Source: a bacterium (GTDB taxonomy: Bacteria > SM23-31 > JAUVVT01). Taken from it: DNA of 5,956 nucleotides. Position numbers and translations under genes: made by a program. The notes under the pieces were generated by a model. That model was not told where the DNA came from. It did not search any database and worked only from the letters and a program-made list of their open reading frames with translations. Below are positions 4,809-5,956 of the stretch, piece after piece; positions within the stretch are counted from its first letter, which is position 1, and each line of letters starts with the position of its first letter. The stretch lies in contig JAUVVT010000142.1 in NCBI GenBank assembly GCA_030604505.1, positions 1 through 5,956 on the forward strand, in the 5' to 3' direction.

Positions 4809-5956
4809 ATGAATATTTTCACATTCTATAGAAAAATAAAACTGACTCCAATTTTATTTATATTCACCTTCATATTTATTAACAGCGCCTTTCCCCAGTT
4901 CCTGATTTCACAGGAAATTGACAGCTTAAATCTTAATATCACAGTATCCGAAAAAATCATGACCCGGGAAATTGACAGCTTATATATTAAAATATTATCC
5001 CCCGAAAGTCTAAAAGTTTTAAAAAGCGGACTCAATACATTATGGGGTTTTGTTTATGGACCCCGGCTTTCCCTGTTAGAGAAAAATGACTTTTCATGGT
5101 ATTCGGATATCGACGGTTTCTTGGAAAATGGAAGAGTTGCAAATATTCATAAACTCTCTCCCGGAATACACCGCATTATATATAATGTGCAGAATCACAG
5201 CGGTTTTACAGCAAGTGATACGGTCATTACTGTGGTTCAAAGTAAATATATTGACAGGGAACCGATAGAGGTTGACAATTTAGAACCATTTTTTCCCGAA
5301 GATTACGAAGCAAAAGGAGTTTTTGGAATAGGTATGCTTATAAATGAAGACGGCGGTGTGGACAGTATTATGGTAATGGAAAATACAGTCAATGATTCAA
5401 TTATTGAAAAAATCGTATTCGATTGGGCGGAAGATGTTAATTTTTATCCCGCAAAGGAAAACGGGTCCTCAAAGAAAACTTGGATTGTCAGAGCATTTAA
5501 ACTCCCGGTAGAAAAAATAGAATTAGCTTCAAAAGAGAAAAGACGGCAAACTCCTCGACGGAGGGGACCAGATCTTTCAGTCGAAAACAGATTAAGACTT
5601 TTAAGAGAAGAGAGGGAAAAAACAATTAAGCTTTTAGGAACAGGAGAACCTGTCGCTGTAACAGGACTTCCCGAAATCATAGTTCCGAGCTATACGGAAC
5701 TTTCAAAAAAGAAAAAGTCTCTTGCCGGACTGATAAAAGCATGCATCAAAGTCGATTTTGCTGGATTCGTCGAAGAAATTCTTATTATAGAAAATACATT
5801 TAAAGATGACTGGGTGGAAAAGGATTTAATAAAGATGCTTTATAATACACTGTTCAAACCGGAAACAGAACCTGGAGGTCCTGGTATTAGAGAGTGTTAC
5901 ACCGCATTCGTCGTCGAAGATAAAAAATTTAAAGAAATGAAAAACGGGAATTTTAC
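4809..5956 (+). CDS. Exported protein with Ig/PKD-like and two TonB-C-terminus-like domains (3' end outside window)
   Basis: The frame from the ATG at 4809 stays open to the window end (382 residues plus two bases). Residues 1-30 look like a Sec signal peptide or membrane anchor: basic FYRKIK, a hydrophobic run LTPILFIFTFIFI, then NSAFPQ. Residues about 60-145 resemble an Ig/PKD-like beta-sandwich, with SWYSDIDGFLENG, LSPGIHRIIYNV and SGFTASDTVITVV. Residues about 160-233 match the TonB C-terminal pattern: PEDYEAKGVFGIGMLINEDG, then a helix, then VNFYPAKENG and WIVRAFKL. A charged linker (about 235-280, with RRQTPRRRG) leads to a second, more diverged copy at about 288-372: PSYTELSKKKKSLAGLI, CIKVDFAGFVEEILIIENT, TLFKPETEPGG and YTAFVVE. 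TonB C-terminal domains bind outer-membrane receptors or envelope proteins; here the function is unknown. I see no Pro-rich TonB spacer. It could be an energy-transducer relative or a periplasmic adaptor. Confidence 0.75.
   Translation, partial: MNIFTFYRKIKLTPILFIFTFIFINSAFPQFLISQEIDSLNLNITVSEKIMTREIDSLYIKILSPESLKVLKSGLNTLWGFVYGPRLSLLEKNDFSWYSDIDGFLENGRVANIHKLSPGIHRIIYNVQNHSGFTASDTVITVVQSKYIDREPIEVDNLEPFFPEDYEAKGVFGIGMLINEDGGVDSIMVMENTVNDSIIEKIVFDWAEDVNFYPAKENGSSKKTWIVRAFKLPVEKIELASKEKRRQTPRRRGPDLSVENRLRLLREEREKTIKLLGTGEPVAVTGLPEIIVPSYTELSKKKKSLAGLIKACIKVDFAGFVEEILIIENTFKDDWVEKDLIKMLYNTLFKPETEPGGPGIRECYTAFVVEDKKFKEMKNGNF
4913..4982 (+). repeat. 18-codon internal duplication in the exported protein gene
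   Basis: GGAAATTGACAGCTTA occurs exactly at 4913-4928 and 4967-4982, offset by 54 nt, which is 18 codons. The similarity fades over the next 25 bases. The protein reads EIDSLNLNITVSEK then EIDSLYIKILSPES, so the repeat keeps frame and lies between the signal peptide and the Ig-like domain. Confidence 0.6.

Noticed and set aside
4826..5035. A minus-strand open frame inside the exported-protein gene
   Set aside because: It is a shadow of the plus-strand gene, which has a signal peptide, recognisable domains and an uninterrupted frame.

Overview
The window comes from an AT-rich bacterium and carries seven complete or partial protein genes plus a terminally cut one. I found no rRNA, tRNA, CRISPR array, transposase or phage gene. 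A LysM domain, a secreted protein with TonB-C-terminus-like domains and a NifS/NifU-type Fe-S pair suggest a diderm, probably anaerobic bacterium. I cannot name the phylum; an FCB-group or delta-proteobacterial-like lineage is only a guess.

Layout. (1) 1-237 (+): the 3' end of a gene finishing in a LysM-type domain. (2) 238-600: an AT-rich spacer with no convincing gene, holding three dyads or hairpins and an imperfect 26-nt direct repeat whose second copy sits just before the ribosome binding site of the next gene. (3) 601-954 (+): a single-domain STAS anti-sigma-factor antagonist. (4) 955-1100: a convergent spacer with a 10-bp-stem hairpin. (5) 1101-3094 (-): an iron-sulfur cluster, read right to left: cysteine desulfurase (iscS/nifS type), scaffold protein (iscU/nifU type), and a small four-cysteine protein whose start overlaps the iscU stop. 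(6) 3257-4246 (-): an OBG/DRG-like GTPase with a C-terminal TGS domain. (7) 4438-4647 (+): a divergent cold-shock-domain protein. (8) 4809-5956 (+): an exported protein cut by the window end, with a signal peptide, an Ig/PKD-like domain and two TonB-C-terminus-like domains. No stop codon is reached inside the window.

How they work together. IscS removes sulfur from cysteine and IscU assembles the cluster. The co-oriented, overlapping four-cysteine protein is the natural unknown partner in this set. The GTPase upstream on the same strand is separated from iscS by 162 bp containing a good promoter candidate, so iscS probably has its own transcription start. The other genes look like independent housekeeping, regulatory or envelope genes.

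The items most worth a second look are the four-cysteine protein, the tandem TonB-C-like exported protein, two GTAGGG-headed hairpins that may be copies of a dispersed repeat family, the duplicated leader segment before the STAS gene, and the altered G4 motif of the GTPase. I saw nothing that clearly amounts to a wholly new multi-gene system.
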